From: Eubacterium sp. ER2
Lineage (GTDB): Bacteria; Bacillota; Clostridia; Lachnospirales; Lachnospiraceae
Assembly: GCF_000765215.1 (NCBI RefSeq)
Contig: NZ_JPJE01000019.1
Coordinates: forward strand, 1 to 64,000
Length of the DNA: 64,000 bases
Reading direction: 5' to 3'
Under the pieces are notes generated by a model that was not told the DNA's origin, searched no databases, and saw nothing but the letters and a program-made list of their open reading frames with translations. The position numbers and the translations under genes are program-made. Each line of letters opens with the position of its first letter. Within the stretch, counting starts at the first letter, position 1. This document shows positions 9,170 to 17,195 of the stretch, piece after piece.

Positions 9170-9823
9170 ATGATAAGAGCAGTCCTGTTTGATATGGATG
9201 GCACGCTGATCGACACGGAGAAATACCTGACCCGGTTCTGGCGGCAGGCCGCCCGGGAGCACGGGGTGGAGATGACGGTGGAGGACTCCTGCATGCTGCG
9301 CAGCTTTGCCAGCCGTTATGCCAGCCGGTGGTTTGCGGAGCGCTTTGGGGAGGAGGCGGACTACTGGGGGATCAGAAAGCGGCGCAAAGAGCTGATGAGC
9401 CGGCATCTGAAGGAGCACGGGGTGGAGAAGAAGCCCTTTGTGGACGAGACCCTGAAGGCCCTGAAGGAGGCCGGATACCTGCTGGCCGTGGTGACCGCCA
9501 CGGACGAGGAGAGGACCCGGCAGTATCTGATGGAGACGGGGATCATAGAGTGGTTTGACAGGCTCGTGTGCGCCACTATGGTGGAGAGGGGCAAGCCCTA
9601 TCCGGACGTGTACGAGTACGCCTGCCGGCAGGTGGGCTGTAAGCCCCAGGAGTGTCTGGCCGTGGAGGACGCCCCCAACGGCCTTCGTTCAGCTCTGGGG
9701 GCCGGCTGCCATGTGGTCATGGTGCCGGACCTGACGGGAGCGGGCGAGGAGCTGGAAGAAAAGATAGACGGGGAGCTGAAGAATCTCCGGGACCTGCCCG
9801 GATTTCTTGAGAGGATGGCGTGA
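9170..9823 (+). CDS. HAD-superfamily phosphatase/phosphomutase, beta-PGM type
   Basis: Cytoplasmic HAD subclass IA hydrolase of 217 residues. Motif I is FDMDGTLIDTE with nucleophile Asp8 and Asp10; the helical cap follows; motif II is VVTATDE; and the C-terminal acidic motif is CLAVEDAPNGLRSALGAG, the form seen in beta-phosphoglucomutase and related sugar-phosphate phosphatases. The upstream in-frame extension runs back into the preceding terminator; ATG 9170 follows gaaggaggg-like sequence and begins with the expected MIRAVLFDMDGT. It ends six bases before the SfsA-MutY gene, so both are co-transcribed. Confidence 0.88.
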   Translation: MIRAVLFDMDGTLIDTEKYLTRFWRQAAREHGVEMTVEDSCMLRSFASRYASRWFAERFGEEADYWGIRKRRKELMSRHLKEHGVEKKPFVDETLKALKEAGYLLAVVTATDEERTRQYLMETGIIEWFDRLVCATMVERGKPYPDVYEYACRQVGCKPQECLAVEDAPNGLRSALGAGCHVVMVPDLTGAGEELEEKIDGELKNLRDLPGFLERMA

Positions 9824-9829
9824 CAGAGT

Positions 9830-11599
9830 ATGAGATACGAGAGAATACAGGAAGGAACATTCCTTGAGCGGCCCAACCGGTTCATCGCCTATGTGGAGAT
9901 AGAGGGCGTAAAAGAGACGGTTCATGTGAAGAACACAGGCAGATGCGCGGAGCTTCTTGTGCCTGGCGCCAGGGTCTGTGTGCAGAAGTCGGATAACCCT
10001 CAGAGGAAGACACAGTGGGATCTGATCGCCGTGTGGAAGGGAGAGCGGCTCATCAACATGGACTCCCAGATACCCAACGCCCTTGTGAGGGAGTGGCTGG
10101 AGGAGACAGAGGAGGGCCGCGCCTTTCTGCCCGGGATCACCTATCTGAAGCCGGAGTACACCTTTGGAAATTCCAGGATCGATCTGTACGCCGAGGCGGG
10201 AGAGCGGAAGATCCTCATCGAGGTGAAGGGAGTCACTCTGGAGGAGGACGGCGTGGTGCGCTTCCCGGACGCACCCAGCGAGCGGGCGGTGAAGCACATG
10301 GAGGAGCTGTCCGCCGCAGTCAAGGAGGGCTGGGAGGCTGTCGTCTTTTTTGTAGTGCAGATGGAGGGGGTGGACTATTTTACGCCCAACATGGACACCC
10401 ACCCCGCCTTCGGGGAGGCTCTTAAGAAAGCGGCGGCAGGGGTGCGGGTGACAGCCTGGGACTGCCATGTGGAGCAAGAGAGCATCTCCATCCGGAGGGA
10501 AGTGCCTGTGGTGCTGGGGGAGAGGATCCTCTATGAAATCCGGAAGCCTCTGGTGGACTGGTACCGGAAAAATAAAAGGGAGCTCCCCTGGCGGGAGCAC
10601 CCGGACGCTTATCGGGTGTGGGTGTCTGAGATCATGCTGCAGCAGACCCGGGTGGAGGCGGTGAAGCCCTACTACGAGCGGTTCCTGGCGGCACTGCCGG
10701 ACGTGAAGGCGCTGGCGGAGGCGCCGGAGGACGTGCTGCTGAAGCTGTGGGAGGGCCTGGGCTACTATAACCGGGTGCGGAACATGCAGAAGGCGGCCCG
10801 TCAGATCATGGAGGAGTACGGGGGTGTGTTCCCGGACAGGTATGAGGATATCCTTTCCCTGTCGGGGATCGGGAGCTATACGGCGGGGGCTGTCAGCGCC
10901 TTTGCCTACGGGCTTCCCCGGCCTGCGGTGGACGGGAACGTGCTGCGGGTGGTCTCCCGGCTTCTGGGCAGCAGGGAGGACATCATGAAGGCCTCTGTGA
11001 AGCGGAAGACGGAGGAGGAGCTGCAGGAGGTGATCCCCGCCGACGCGGCCAGCGACTTCAACCAGGGGCTCATCGAGCTTGGGGCGCTGGTGTGTCTCCC
11101 GGGCGGAGAGCCAAAGTGCGTCCAGTGCCCCCTGGCCCACCTGTGCCGGGCAAAGAGAGAGGGGATCCAGAGTGAGCTGCCGGTGCGGACAAAGGCAAAG
11201 AAACGCCGGGTGGAGAAGAGGACTGTCTTTATCTTCCGGGACGGGGACACGGCAGCCATCCGAAAGCGCCCGTCAAAGGGACTTCTGGCAGGGCTCTATG
11301 AGCTCCCCAACGTGGAGGGGCACCTGACCATGGAGGAGGCGGTGGCCTACAGCAAGGACATCGGCCTTGTCCCTGTCCGGGTGAAGAAGCTGGGTGAAGC
11401 CCGGCATATCTTCAGCCATGTGGAGTGGGACATGGTGGGCTACCTGGTGCAGGTGGATGAGCTGGAGAAGTCCTGTCGGGAGGAGATGATCTTTATCCAT
11501 CCAAGGACCGCCCAGGAGGAGTACGCCATCCCCTCCGCCTTTGAGAAGTACGCCGGGTATCTGAAGATCCGGCTGGGAAATGAGAGATACAGGGAATGA
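9830..11599 (+). CDS. SfsA-MutY fusion: DNA-binding/nuclease SfsA joined to A/G-specific adenine glycosylase
   Basis: One uninterrupted 589-residue frame joins two proteins that are usually separate. Residues 1 to about 228 match SfsA: an N-terminal OB-like part (LERPNRFIAYVEIEG, HVKNTGRCAELL), then a PD-(D/E)xK-like core with SRID at 115-118 and IEVKG at 130-134. Residues about 231-589 are MutY: catalytic Glu267 in SEIMLQQTR, the helix-hairpin-helix LSGIGSYTAGA at 344-354, Asp368 in AVDGNV, iron-sulfur cysteines 422, 430, 433 and 439, and a C-terminal NUDIX-like 8-oxoG recognition domain from about 465. MutY removes A mispaired with 8-oxoG. SfsA homologues bind DNA and some are described as nucleases. 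How the two halves cooperate is unknown. Confidence 0.93.
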   Translation: MRYERIQEGTFLERPNRFIAYVEIEGVKETVHVKNTGRCAELLVPGARVCVQKSDNPQRKTQWDLIAVWKGERLINMDSQIPNALVREWLEETEEGRAFLPGITYLKPEYTFGNSRIDLYAEAGERKILIEVKGVTLEEDGVVRFPDAPSERAVKHMEELSAAVKEGWEAVVFFVVQMEGVDYFTPNMDTHPAFGEALKKAAAGVRVTAWDCHVEQESISIRREVPVVLGERILYEIRKPLVDWYRKNKRELPWREHPDAYRVWVSEIMLQQTRVEAVKPYYERFLAALPDVKALAEAPEDVLLKLWEGLGYYNRVRNMQKAARQIMEEYGGVFPDRYEDILSLSGIGSYTAGAVSAFAYGLPRPAVDGNVLRVVSRLLGSREDIMKASVKRKTEEELQEVIPADAASDFNQGLIELGALVCLPGGEPKCVQCPLAHLCRAKREGIQSELPVRTKAKKRRVEKRTVFIFRDGDTAAIRKRPSKGLLAGLYELPNVEGHLTMEEAVAYSKDIGLVPVRVKKLGEARHIFSHVEWDMVGYLVQVDELEKSCREEMIFIHPRTAQEEYAIPSAFEKYAGYLKIRLGNERYRE

Positions 11600-11621
11600 G
11601 ACAGGATGATACGGGAAATAT

Positions 11622-11659
11622 AAAAGCTTTCGCAGAGGTGTCTGCGAAAGCTTTTAGTT
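11622..11659 (+). terminator. Bidirectional terminator after sfsA-mutY
   Basis: Arms 11622-11636 and 11641-11655 form a perfect 15-bp stem around ggtg, with A and T runs at the outer ends. It serves the convergent genes on both sides. Confidence 0.85.
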
Positions 11660-11702
11660 TAGAACAACATTTACTTGATACGATTTGACACATGGCAGGG
11701 GG

Positions 11703-12272
11703 CTACTGGATGTGCAGCGTGTAGCCGCCGTCCTCTGTGACCGGAGCCAGAAGGGTCTCGATCACGGTCTGGGCCTGCTTCTTGGCCTGGGCCAGGATGT
11801 CGGTCTGCGTGGCCTTGGCCTGGGCGTCCTCCATGGCATAGTCCATGGCCTTTACCGTGTCCTCCCTGTCGGTCCAGTTGAAGAGAGCAAACTGCTCATC
11901 GTAGAACTCCAGGGAGTCCGGGTCGATGGTGATGTCCTGGACGGCAGGCTCCGGGAGGGTAATGCTGATATCACGGCCGCTGATCTCCACCTGGGCGTTC
12001 TCAAGGTCGATGCCCGCACTGATCTGGGCGTCGTAGATCATGGAAAAAGCCTTTTTATTGATGAGGGGGATGTCACCCTCCTCGTATTTGACAAGCCCTC
12101 TGTATTCCAGGCGGGCGGTGGTGAGGGAGCTGCAGCGGGTCAGCCGTTCCTCGATGGAAGTAGCGCTGACAGTCACCTCCGGGCCGCTCTCCAGAAGTCG
12201 AGAGGCCAGAAAGCCCACGGCAATGAGGGCGATGGCCGCCACCAGAACAAGAAGGCCCTGTATCTTTTTCAT
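11703..12272 (-). CDS. DUF4230-family membrane-anchored protein
   Basis: Protein of 189 residues with one N-terminal membrane helix (about residues 5-24) and the rest outside the cytoplasm. The pattern VSATSIEERLTRCSSLTTAR, then YEEGDIPLINKKAFSMIYDAQISAGIDL and a late Ala/Lys/Gln-rich helix, fits DUF4230, whose role is unknown. A longer frame begins at 12317, but ATG 12272 has aaagggga upstream and begins directly with the basic-hydrophobic anchor. It lies 22 bases after the hemerythrin gene and may share its transcript. Confidence 0.75.
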   Translation of the reverse strand: MKKIQGLLVLVAAIALIAVGFLASRLLESGPEVTVSATSIEERLTRCSSLTTARLEYRGLVKYEEGDIPLINKKAFSMIYDAQISAGIDLENAQVEISGRDISITLPEPAVQDITIDPDSLEFYDEQFALFNWTDREDTVKAMDYAMEDAQAKATQTDILAQAKKQAQTVIETLLAPVTEDGGYTLHIQ

Positions 12273-12294
12273 CGGTAAGACTCCCCTTTGCGGT

Positions 12295-12717
12295 TTACAG
12301 GCGTTCGTTGTTCTCACGCATGAATTTGTACTCAGCTACAGAACGGTCAAATCCCTGGATGTGTACATAGAGCCACTCGATTACCTTCTCCTGCACCTTG
12401 GCAACGAAAGCCGGTGAGGGGCCTTCCTCCTCCTGCAGCATGTCCTGCAGGTCAGCGATGGTCTGCTTGAAGATGTCGTGCTGCTCCTTGTGCTTCTGGA
12501 AGCCGGGGTAATCAATTTCTCTCTGAAGCTGCTCCTCAGCGGAGAAGTGATAGTTTGTGTAGTCCTCCAGATAGTCCAGCGTCTTGACAGCAACAGCCTT
12601 GTCATTACTCTGCTCGCAGCTCTCCATCACCGCGTTGATCTTCTCGATGAGCTCCTTGTGCTGGGAGTCGATCATCTCATTTCCTGTTACAAGGTTATCT
12701 GTAAATTCTGCGTACAT
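12295..12717 (-). CDS. Bacteriohemerythrin
   Basis: Small soluble di-iron oxygen-binding protein of 140 residues. All seven iron ligands of the family are present at the expected spacing: His20, His57, Glu61, His76, His80, His119 and Asp124. In anaerobes such proteins are thought to sense or scavenge O2 or NO, or to deliver oxygen to detoxifying enzymes. The ribosome site aaggagg is seven bases before the ATG. The promoter lies inside the terminator region of the upstream PAP2 gene. Confidence 0.95.
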   Translation of the reverse strand: MYAEFTDNLVTGNEMIDSQHKELIEKINAVMESCEQSNDKAVAVKTLDYLEDYTNYHFSAEEQLQREIDYPGFQKHKEQHDIFKQTIADLQDMLQEEEGPSPAFVAKVQEKVIEWLYVHIQGFDRSVAEYKFMRENNERL

Positions 12718-12753
12718 AATTATTCCTCCTTAAAGTAAGCATTATTATAATAA

Positions 12754-12782
12754 ATTATAGCAAAGGCATCCCTTTACCGCAA
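12754..12782 (-). promoter_or_regulatory. Promoter of the hemerythrin gene
   Basis: Minus strand: TTGCGG (12782-12777), 17-bp spacer, TATAAT (12759-12754), with the extended -10 TG. The -35 box falls in the loop and arm of the PAP2 terminator hairpin. Confidence 0.6.
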
Positions 12783-12791
12783 GGGATGCCT
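12764..12791 (-). terminator. Terminator hairpin after the PAP2 gene
   Basis: Arms 12764-12774 and 12781-12791 (aggcatccctt/aagggatgcct), 5 bases after the PAP2 stop codon. The following T content is weak, so read-through into the hemerythrin gene is possible. Confidence 0.55.
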
Positions 12792-12795
12792 GCGT

Positions 12796-13458
12796 TTATG
12801 TTGGCTGATGGGAGAGGCTTGGAGCCTTTTTCCCGGCAGGCACATACACGAAAGAGTAGATTACGCCTGCCATAACCATGGCTGCAAATACATCTGTCAC
12901 AGAATGCTGCTTCAGGAACAAGGTGGACAGGATGATGAGTCCTGCCAGCACGTAAGCCGCAGGCTGTACCCACTGTTTTTTCCGAAGAGCGTGGCTGTGC
13001 CCGATGGCGAAGGCCGCGCCCAGGGAGTTGAAGACGTGGATGCTTGGCAGCACGTTGGTGGGGGTGTCTGTCTGGTACAGCCATCTCACCGCGTCCGTGA
13101 ATATATTGTCCCGCGGGAAGGTCTCCGGCCGGAGAGCCAGACCGTTGGGAAAGATGGTGCAAATGATAAGAAATATGGTCATGCCTGAAAACATGAACGT
13201 ACACATCCTGTAAAAACCCCGTCTGTCCGTCAGGAAAAAGTAGGCCCCTGTGACTGCGATAAACACAAACCAGAGAAAATACGGAATAATGAAATATTCC
13301 ACAAAGGGTATATAGTCATCCAGCGGAGAGTGGATCAGGTAATAGCCGCGGCGCACATGCTTCTCCAGCCAGAGGAACCAGGGCATGTAGATGAAGCCGT
13401 ACAGCAGTACCCAGGCATGACGGTACTTTTTAATGAAGTTTTTTGCCTTTTCAAACAT
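12796..13458 (-). CDS. PAP2-superfamily membrane phosphatase
   Basis: Polytopic membrane protein of 220 residues with about six helices. The second and third catalytic motifs of the acid-phosphatase/PAP2 family are seen as PSIHVFNS (near residues 138-145) and KQHSVTDV (near 184-191), where the two His and the Asp carry out phosphoryl transfer. The first motif is not clear. Members dephosphorylate phosphatidic acid, lipid-carrier diphosphates or inositol-type lipids; a lipid kinase and a glycerophosphodiesterase lie just upstream, so membrane-lipid turnover is a reasonable guess. It has its own promoter at 13524-13552. Confidence 0.88.
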   Translation of the reverse strand: MFEKAKNFIKKYRHAWVLLYGFIYMPWFLWLEKHVRRGYYLIHSPLDDYIPFVEYFIIPYFLWFVFIAVTGAYFFLTDRRGFYRMCTFMFSGMTIFLIICTIFPNGLALRPETFPRDNIFTDAVRWLYQTDTPTNVLPSIHVFNSLGAAFAIGHSHALRKKQWVQPAAYVLAGLIILSTLFLKQHSVTDVFAAMVMAGVIYSFVYVPAGKKAPSLSHQPT

Positions 13459-13523
13459 ATTGATACGTCCTTCCGATCTGATGCATGATCTCCATATAAA
13501 AGTTATATTTCCAGTTCAATCGG

Positions 13524-13552
13524 ATTATAACACGAAAAAAATTATTCAACAA
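13524..13552 (-). promoter_or_regulatory. Promoter of the PAP2 gene
   Basis: Minus strand: TTGTTG (13552-13547), 17-bp spacer, TATAAT (13529-13524). Confidence 0.6.
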
Positions 13553-13568
13553 GGCGCTTCACTGTTTC

Positions 13569-14399
13569 TTAATAAAATTCAGCTTCTTTTTCAAAAATCT
13601 GCATTTCATACCCGGAAATACCTCTTCTCATGGCGTTTTCAGAGTTCAGCGTCCACACTGCGACAGGCGTCCGGAAGAGGACCCGGCACAGCCAGACGCC
13701 TGGCTCCGGCAGATCCTTCAGCTTATAGGAGATGAAGTCCGGCCTGCCCAGGAAATTGGACAGCATGTGCTTCACAAGGAACCGCAGGATGTAGGGCGCC
13801 GTGTCGTCGTCCGCCGTCAGGTTGGAGGACAGCTGGCCTCTCAGGATGTGGGGCGCGTGGAGTCGGAACCAGCGAAGCCCCAGCGTGTTGAAGGACTGGA
13901 TCAGGCAGGGGCCTTTGTAGCCTTGCAGGAGCTCGCAGGTCTTCTCGCAGAGCTTCATGGATCTGCCGGGCAGCTTTAGCTCGATGAGGAGGGGAACCCG
14001 CCCGTCTACACAGGAGAGCACGTCGGCAAGAAGAGGGATCCGCTCGGCCGTGTGCTGGAGAAACAGCTGCTTTAACTCGCTGTAGGTGTGGGACTCCACG
14101 GAGCCGGGAACCCCGCAGACCCTCTCAAGCGTGTCGTCGTGGAAGACGGCCACCTGGCCGTCTTTTGTCAGGTGCACGTCCAGCTCGATGCCGTAGTGGC
14201 AGTCCAGGGCGGCTCTGAAGGCGGCCAGGGAGTTCTCCGGGATTTTCCTGGCCGCACAGTGGTAGCCCCGGTGGGCAAATTTGGTCTTCATGAACCTGCG
14301 CATCTCCTGCAGCCGGGACCGGCGGGGGGAGATGGAGAAGAGATACAGGGCCGCCCCGGCCGCCAGCAGGGCGATGAAGATTAGAAGATAGATGGACAT
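13569..14399 (-). CDS. Membrane-anchored glycerophosphodiester phosphodiesterase
   Basis: Hydrolyses glycerophosphodiesters to glycerol-3-phosphate and an alcohol. The 276-residue protein starts with one membrane helix (residues 3-22), then a TIM-barrel GDPD domain: AHRGYH with catalytic His43 and Arg44, PENS at 54-57 with Glu55, IELDV with metal ligands Glu72 and Asp74, and VFHDD with His87. All active-site residues are conserved. It lies 42 bases after the lipid kinase gene in the same direction, so the two probably form a phospholipid-turnover unit. Confidence 0.93.
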   Translation of the reverse strand: MSIYLLIFIALLAAGAALYLFSISPRRSRLQEMRRFMKTKFAHRGYHCAARKIPENSLAAFRAALDCHYGIELDVHLTKDGQVAVFHDDTLERVCGVPGSVESHTYSELKQLFLQHTAERIPLLADVLSCVDGRVPLLIELKLPGRSMKLCEKTCELLQGYKGPCLIQSFNTLGLRWFRLHAPHILRGQLSSNLTADDDTAPYILRFLVKHMLSNFLGRPDFISYKLKDLPEPGVWLCRVLFRTPVAVWTLNSENAMRRGISGYEMQIFEKEAEFY

Positions 14400-14441
14400 G
14401 GTATTTCAGGCTTCCTTTCTTTTGGTGCGTTGTCTTCAGTT

Positions 14442-15380
14442 TCAGGAGCGGGAGGACGCTCTTCCGGGCACGATGACCCGCAGGCGCTCCGGCAGCAGGG
14501 AGATATCCATCTGCCGCTGAAGGAACACAGGCTCTCCGTCGGTGTGGACGGGGAGGGCCGTGTCGCTCTCGATGTGGATCTGCCTGCAGGAGCGGATGCA
14601 GATGCCGGAGGCTTTCGTGTGGGCGGCCTTCTGCGCCAGGAGCAAAAGGAACACCGCCTTAAGGCGGGATATGCCGGACACCGCAATGACGTCCAGCCTG
14701 TCATCGCAGGGGTTCGCGTCCGGGCAGAATTTAAAGCCTCCGCCCTCGTAGGGGTGGTTCATGGCCGCCACAAAAAGCGTGTCCGAAAAGGTGCGGGCAG
14801 ACCCGTCATCCAGTGTGACAGTGACCCTGGCAGGCCGCAGGAAGTGGAGCCTGTCCAGCGCGATCAGCGCGTAGGTCAGCTTGCCCAGGTGCAGTCTGTT
14901 CAGGACCGGCTTCAGCCGGGAGATCACCGCCTGGTGGCAGACTGCCGCGTCAAAGCCGAGTCCGGCGCTGACCGCAAAGCGCTTGCTGTGCCCGCTGTAT
15001 ACAATATTTCCTATATTCATATCCGCGTACGCCGGGGGATCCAGTACGAGGGACAGAGCCTCCCCTGGATCGGAGGGGAAGCGGAAAAATCTGGCGAAAT
15101 CATTTCCAGAGCCGACGGGGATATAGCCCAGCGTGGTGGCGGAAAGGTTCTGTATGCCGCCTATGACTTCGTTTACTGTGCCATCTCCCCCAAGGACCAC
15201 GATGGTATGGATCTTCCCGTCCGCCGTGAGTTCCCGGGCCAGACGGGTAGCGTGGCGCTGACAGCGGGTCAGATACGCCCTGTAGGGAACGCCCCGCTCC
15301 CTGAGGATCGGCTCCAGGCTCTCCCAGACCTGCCGGCCCAGGCCGGAGCGGGAGGCAGGGTTTATGATGAAGGTATACAT
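14442..15380 (-). CDS. Diacylglycerol kinase-family lipid kinase (DagK/YegS type)
   Basis: Soluble, membrane-associated lipid kinase of 312 residues that phosphorylates diacylglycerol or a related lipid with ATP. The nucleotide-binding motif GGDGT is at residues 64-68, followed by NEVIGG and the PVGSGNDFAR motif near residues 92-101. The C-terminal beta domain ends in DGEPVFLQR and HVIVPGRASS-like sequence. The family includes DgkB, which returns diacylglycerol from lipoteichoic-acid synthesis to phosphatidate. First gene of a leftward unit with the GDPD gene; the ribosome site aaaggag is clear. Confidence 0.92.
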   Translation of the reverse strand: MYTFIINPASRSGLGRQVWESLEPILRERGVPYRAYLTRCQRHATRLARELTADGKIHTIVVLGGDGTVNEVIGGIQNLSATTLGYIPVGSGNDFARFFRFPSDPGEALSLVLDPPAYADMNIGNIVYSGHSKRFAVSAGLGFDAAVCHQAVISRLKPVLNRLHLGKLTYALIALDRLHFLRPARVTVTLDDGSARTFSDTLFVAAMNHPYEGGGFKFCPDANPCDDRLDVIAVSGISRLKAVFLLLLAQKAAHTKASGICIRSCRQIHIESDTALPVHTDGEPVFLQRQMDISLLPERLRVIVPGRASSRS

Positions 15381-15434
15381 GGTTTTCTCCTTTGTGTGGG
15401 AGCATTTCTTTAAAGGGATGCTCCGCCATTCAAG

Positions 15435-15463
15435 ATTATACCGCGAAAAATGGCAGCAGGCAA
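15435..15463 (-). promoter_or_regulatory. Promoter of the lipid kinase/GDPD unit
   Basis: Minus strand: TTGCCT (15463-15458), 17-bp spacer, TATAAT (15440-15435). It is back to back with the rightward promoter at 15477-15505. Confidence 0.6.
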
Positions 15464-15476
15464 GGCGTATGGTTTC

Positions 15477-15505
15477 TTGACATACCTCTTCCGGGGTGCT
15501 ATATT
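15477..15505 (+). promoter_or_regulatory. Promoter of the gene at 15569
   Basis: TTGACA at 15477-15482, 17-bp spacer, TATATT at 15500-15505. Close to consensus. Confidence 0.78.
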
Positions 15506-15568
15506 AAAGAAAATTGTATACATAATAGGAAGGGCGGCAGAGCGTGCTCTGCCAGAGGGGAAAAGGTT

Positions 15569-16186
15569 ATGTTCAGAAAAAGGATACGTCCGGCCCAGGA
15601 GGAAATGAGAGGAACCGCTTTTACCATTATTTTCGTACTGGTCTGGTATGCGGGCCTGATGCGGGGCATCGCGGGCGGCGGATTTCAGAGCGCTTATCTT
15701 CTGTTTCTGGTGGCCGGGCTTCTTCCTGTGTTCACCGCGGTGCAGGGCGTCAGGAGGGCTCTGTTTTACCGCAGGCAGGGACGGGAGATCAGGGAGTTCG
15801 GCAATGCAGCCAGAGGCCGGATCGTGAATGTCATCATGAAGAGCGCACCCTATGAGGACAGCCATCACAGGACCAGGTACCGGAGGTACTATGTGCTGGA
15901 GGCGGAGGTGCCGGACCCGGTGACAGGGGTTGTAAACCGGATCGAGAGCCCTGCCTACAGCCGCCCCATCCACCGCTATCTGGCGTCCCCGGAGGTGACG
16001 GTATACACGGACAGAACCGGCTGGAAGCACTATATGGATGATTTCCAGTGGAAGGAGAGAAAGAGCGATCCTGGGATTTTCGAGGAAAACAGGGTGTTTG
16101 ACGAGTATGGCAGGGGGGCTGTGTTCGGCAAGGCTCTTGTCATCCTGATCATGCTCCTGATGCTCTACAATATAATTTTTCACTAG
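15569..16186 (+). CDS. Uncharacterised membrane protein, DUF3592-like topology
   Basis: Protein of 205 residues that I do not recognise with certainty. It has two hydrophobic helices near the N-terminus (about 16-33 and 39-57), a middle soluble domain of about 110 residues with a YYVLEAEVPDPVTG strand pattern, and one helix at the very C-terminus. This resembles DUF3592 proteins, in which a beta-rich domain sits between membrane helices. The start ATG 15569 follows gaggggaaaagg; the longer frame back to 15392 crosses the promoter and is rejected. A CPBP protease gene follows 56 bases later. Confidence 0.6.
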   Translation: MFRKRIRPAQEEMRGTAFTIIFVLVWYAGLMRGIAGGGFQSAYLLFLVAGLLPVFTAVQGVRRALFYRRQGREIREFGNAARGRIVNVIMKSAPYEDSHHRTRYRRYYVLEAEVPDPVTGVVNRIESPAYSRPIHRYLASPEVTVYTDRTGWKHYMDDFQWKERKSDPGIFEENRVFDEYGRGAVFGKALVILIMLLMLYNIIFH

Positions 16187-16242
16187 AATCTGACGGAACA
16201 ACAGAAACAGCAGAACAGAAGAAAGAAGAGGATTATTTTATT

Positions 16243-17193
16243 ATGGAAAAAAGACATTTAAGGCCCTGGATGGCCGTCCTGTTTGTACTTGCATTTGCGC
16301 TGGATATCTTTGTGGTGAGCGGATTTTTGGGCCTGTGGTTCGGGGTGTGGGGCACCCTGCTCCACGAGCTTTTGCTGGCTCTTTTGGCAGTCCTTCTGGC
16401 GGCCCTGTTCCGGGCGGACCTGCGGAGAGTCTTTCCCTTTAAATGGCCCCGGGCCTCCAAGGTGGCGGGCACGCTGATCCTGTGGCTTGGCACCTTCCTC
16501 GCGGCTATGGCTGTGACCATGCTTGTGTCCTACTTCTTTCCCCAGGAGGTGCTGGGGGCCGGCCAGGGTGTGCAGGATATTGTGGTGAGCGTCCCTGTGT
16601 TGCTGGCCTTGTTCCTGGTGGCCCTGACGCCTGCCGTTTGCGAGGAGATGGCCTTTCGGGGAGGCTTTCTTGGCTGTCTGCGGGGCATGAAGAGCAAGTG
16701 GGCCGGCATCCTCATCGTGGCTGTGGTGTTCGGCGCTTTCCACGGCAGTGTGTGGAGAATGATCCCCACCGCTATCCTGGGCGTGGCCCTGGGGTATCTT
16801 CTGGTGGAGACGGACAACCTGTTTTACAGTATGCTCTTCCACTTTGTCAATAACGCGGTGCCGGTGCTGCTTCTGGGGCTTTTGTCCCTCATGCCGGTGC
16901 AGGAGAGCACAGGGGACATAGAGGCGGTGCAGACAGCTATGTCGAGCCATCTGCCCCTTTTTACCGTGGCGGTCTATATGCTGTACGCCTGCGGAGCGCC
17001 CTTCCTCATCTATATTGGCCGTTATCTGATCCACAGGGGGCAGCCCGGATATGACCGGGGACTGTTCCCCAGGGAAAAAAGAAAGACGCTGCTCGCCCTT
17101 CTGGGGATCAGCGCCTATATTCTTGTGATCGGTGTGGTCATGTTCATAGGTGGTTGCTGGTCTGTAATCAAATATGCTATGCCACTCTATTAA
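16243..17193 (+). CDS. CPBP-family intramembrane metalloprotease (CAAX-type/Abi)
   Basis: Polytopic membrane protein of 316 residues. The family motifs are present: EExxxR as Glu134-Glu135 to Arg139 in CEEMAFRGG, the FxxxH-type motif FGAFHGS with His167, and HxxxN/D as HFVNN with His200. Bacterial members are membrane glutamic/metal proteases; some process peptides or provide bacteriocin self-immunity, others have no known substrate. Nothing nearby looks like a bacteriocin. It ends two bases before the stop codon of the convergent DeoR gene, and base composition changes sharply at that point. Confidence 0.9.
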   Translation: MEKRHLRPWMAVLFVLAFALDIFVVSGFLGLWFGVWGTLLHELLLALLAVLLAALFRADLRRVFPFKWPRASKVAGTLILWLGTFLAAMAVTMLVSYFFPQEVLGAGQGVQDIVVSVPVLLALFLVALTPAVCEEMAFRGGFLGCLRGMKSKWAGILIVAVVFGAFHGSVWRMIPTAILGVALGYLLVETDNLFYSMLFHFVNNAVPVLLLGLLSLMPVQESTGDIEAVQTAMSSHLPLFTVAVYMLYACGAPFLIYIGRYLIHRGQPGYDRGLFPREKRKTLLALLGISAYILVIGVVMFIGGCWSVIKYAMPLY

Positions 17194-17195
17194 GA

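Noticed and set aside
9689-11140. 483-codon frame antisense to sfsA-mutY
   Set aside because: His/Leu/Arg-rich low-information sequence typical of the complement of a GC-rich gene; no recognisable domain.
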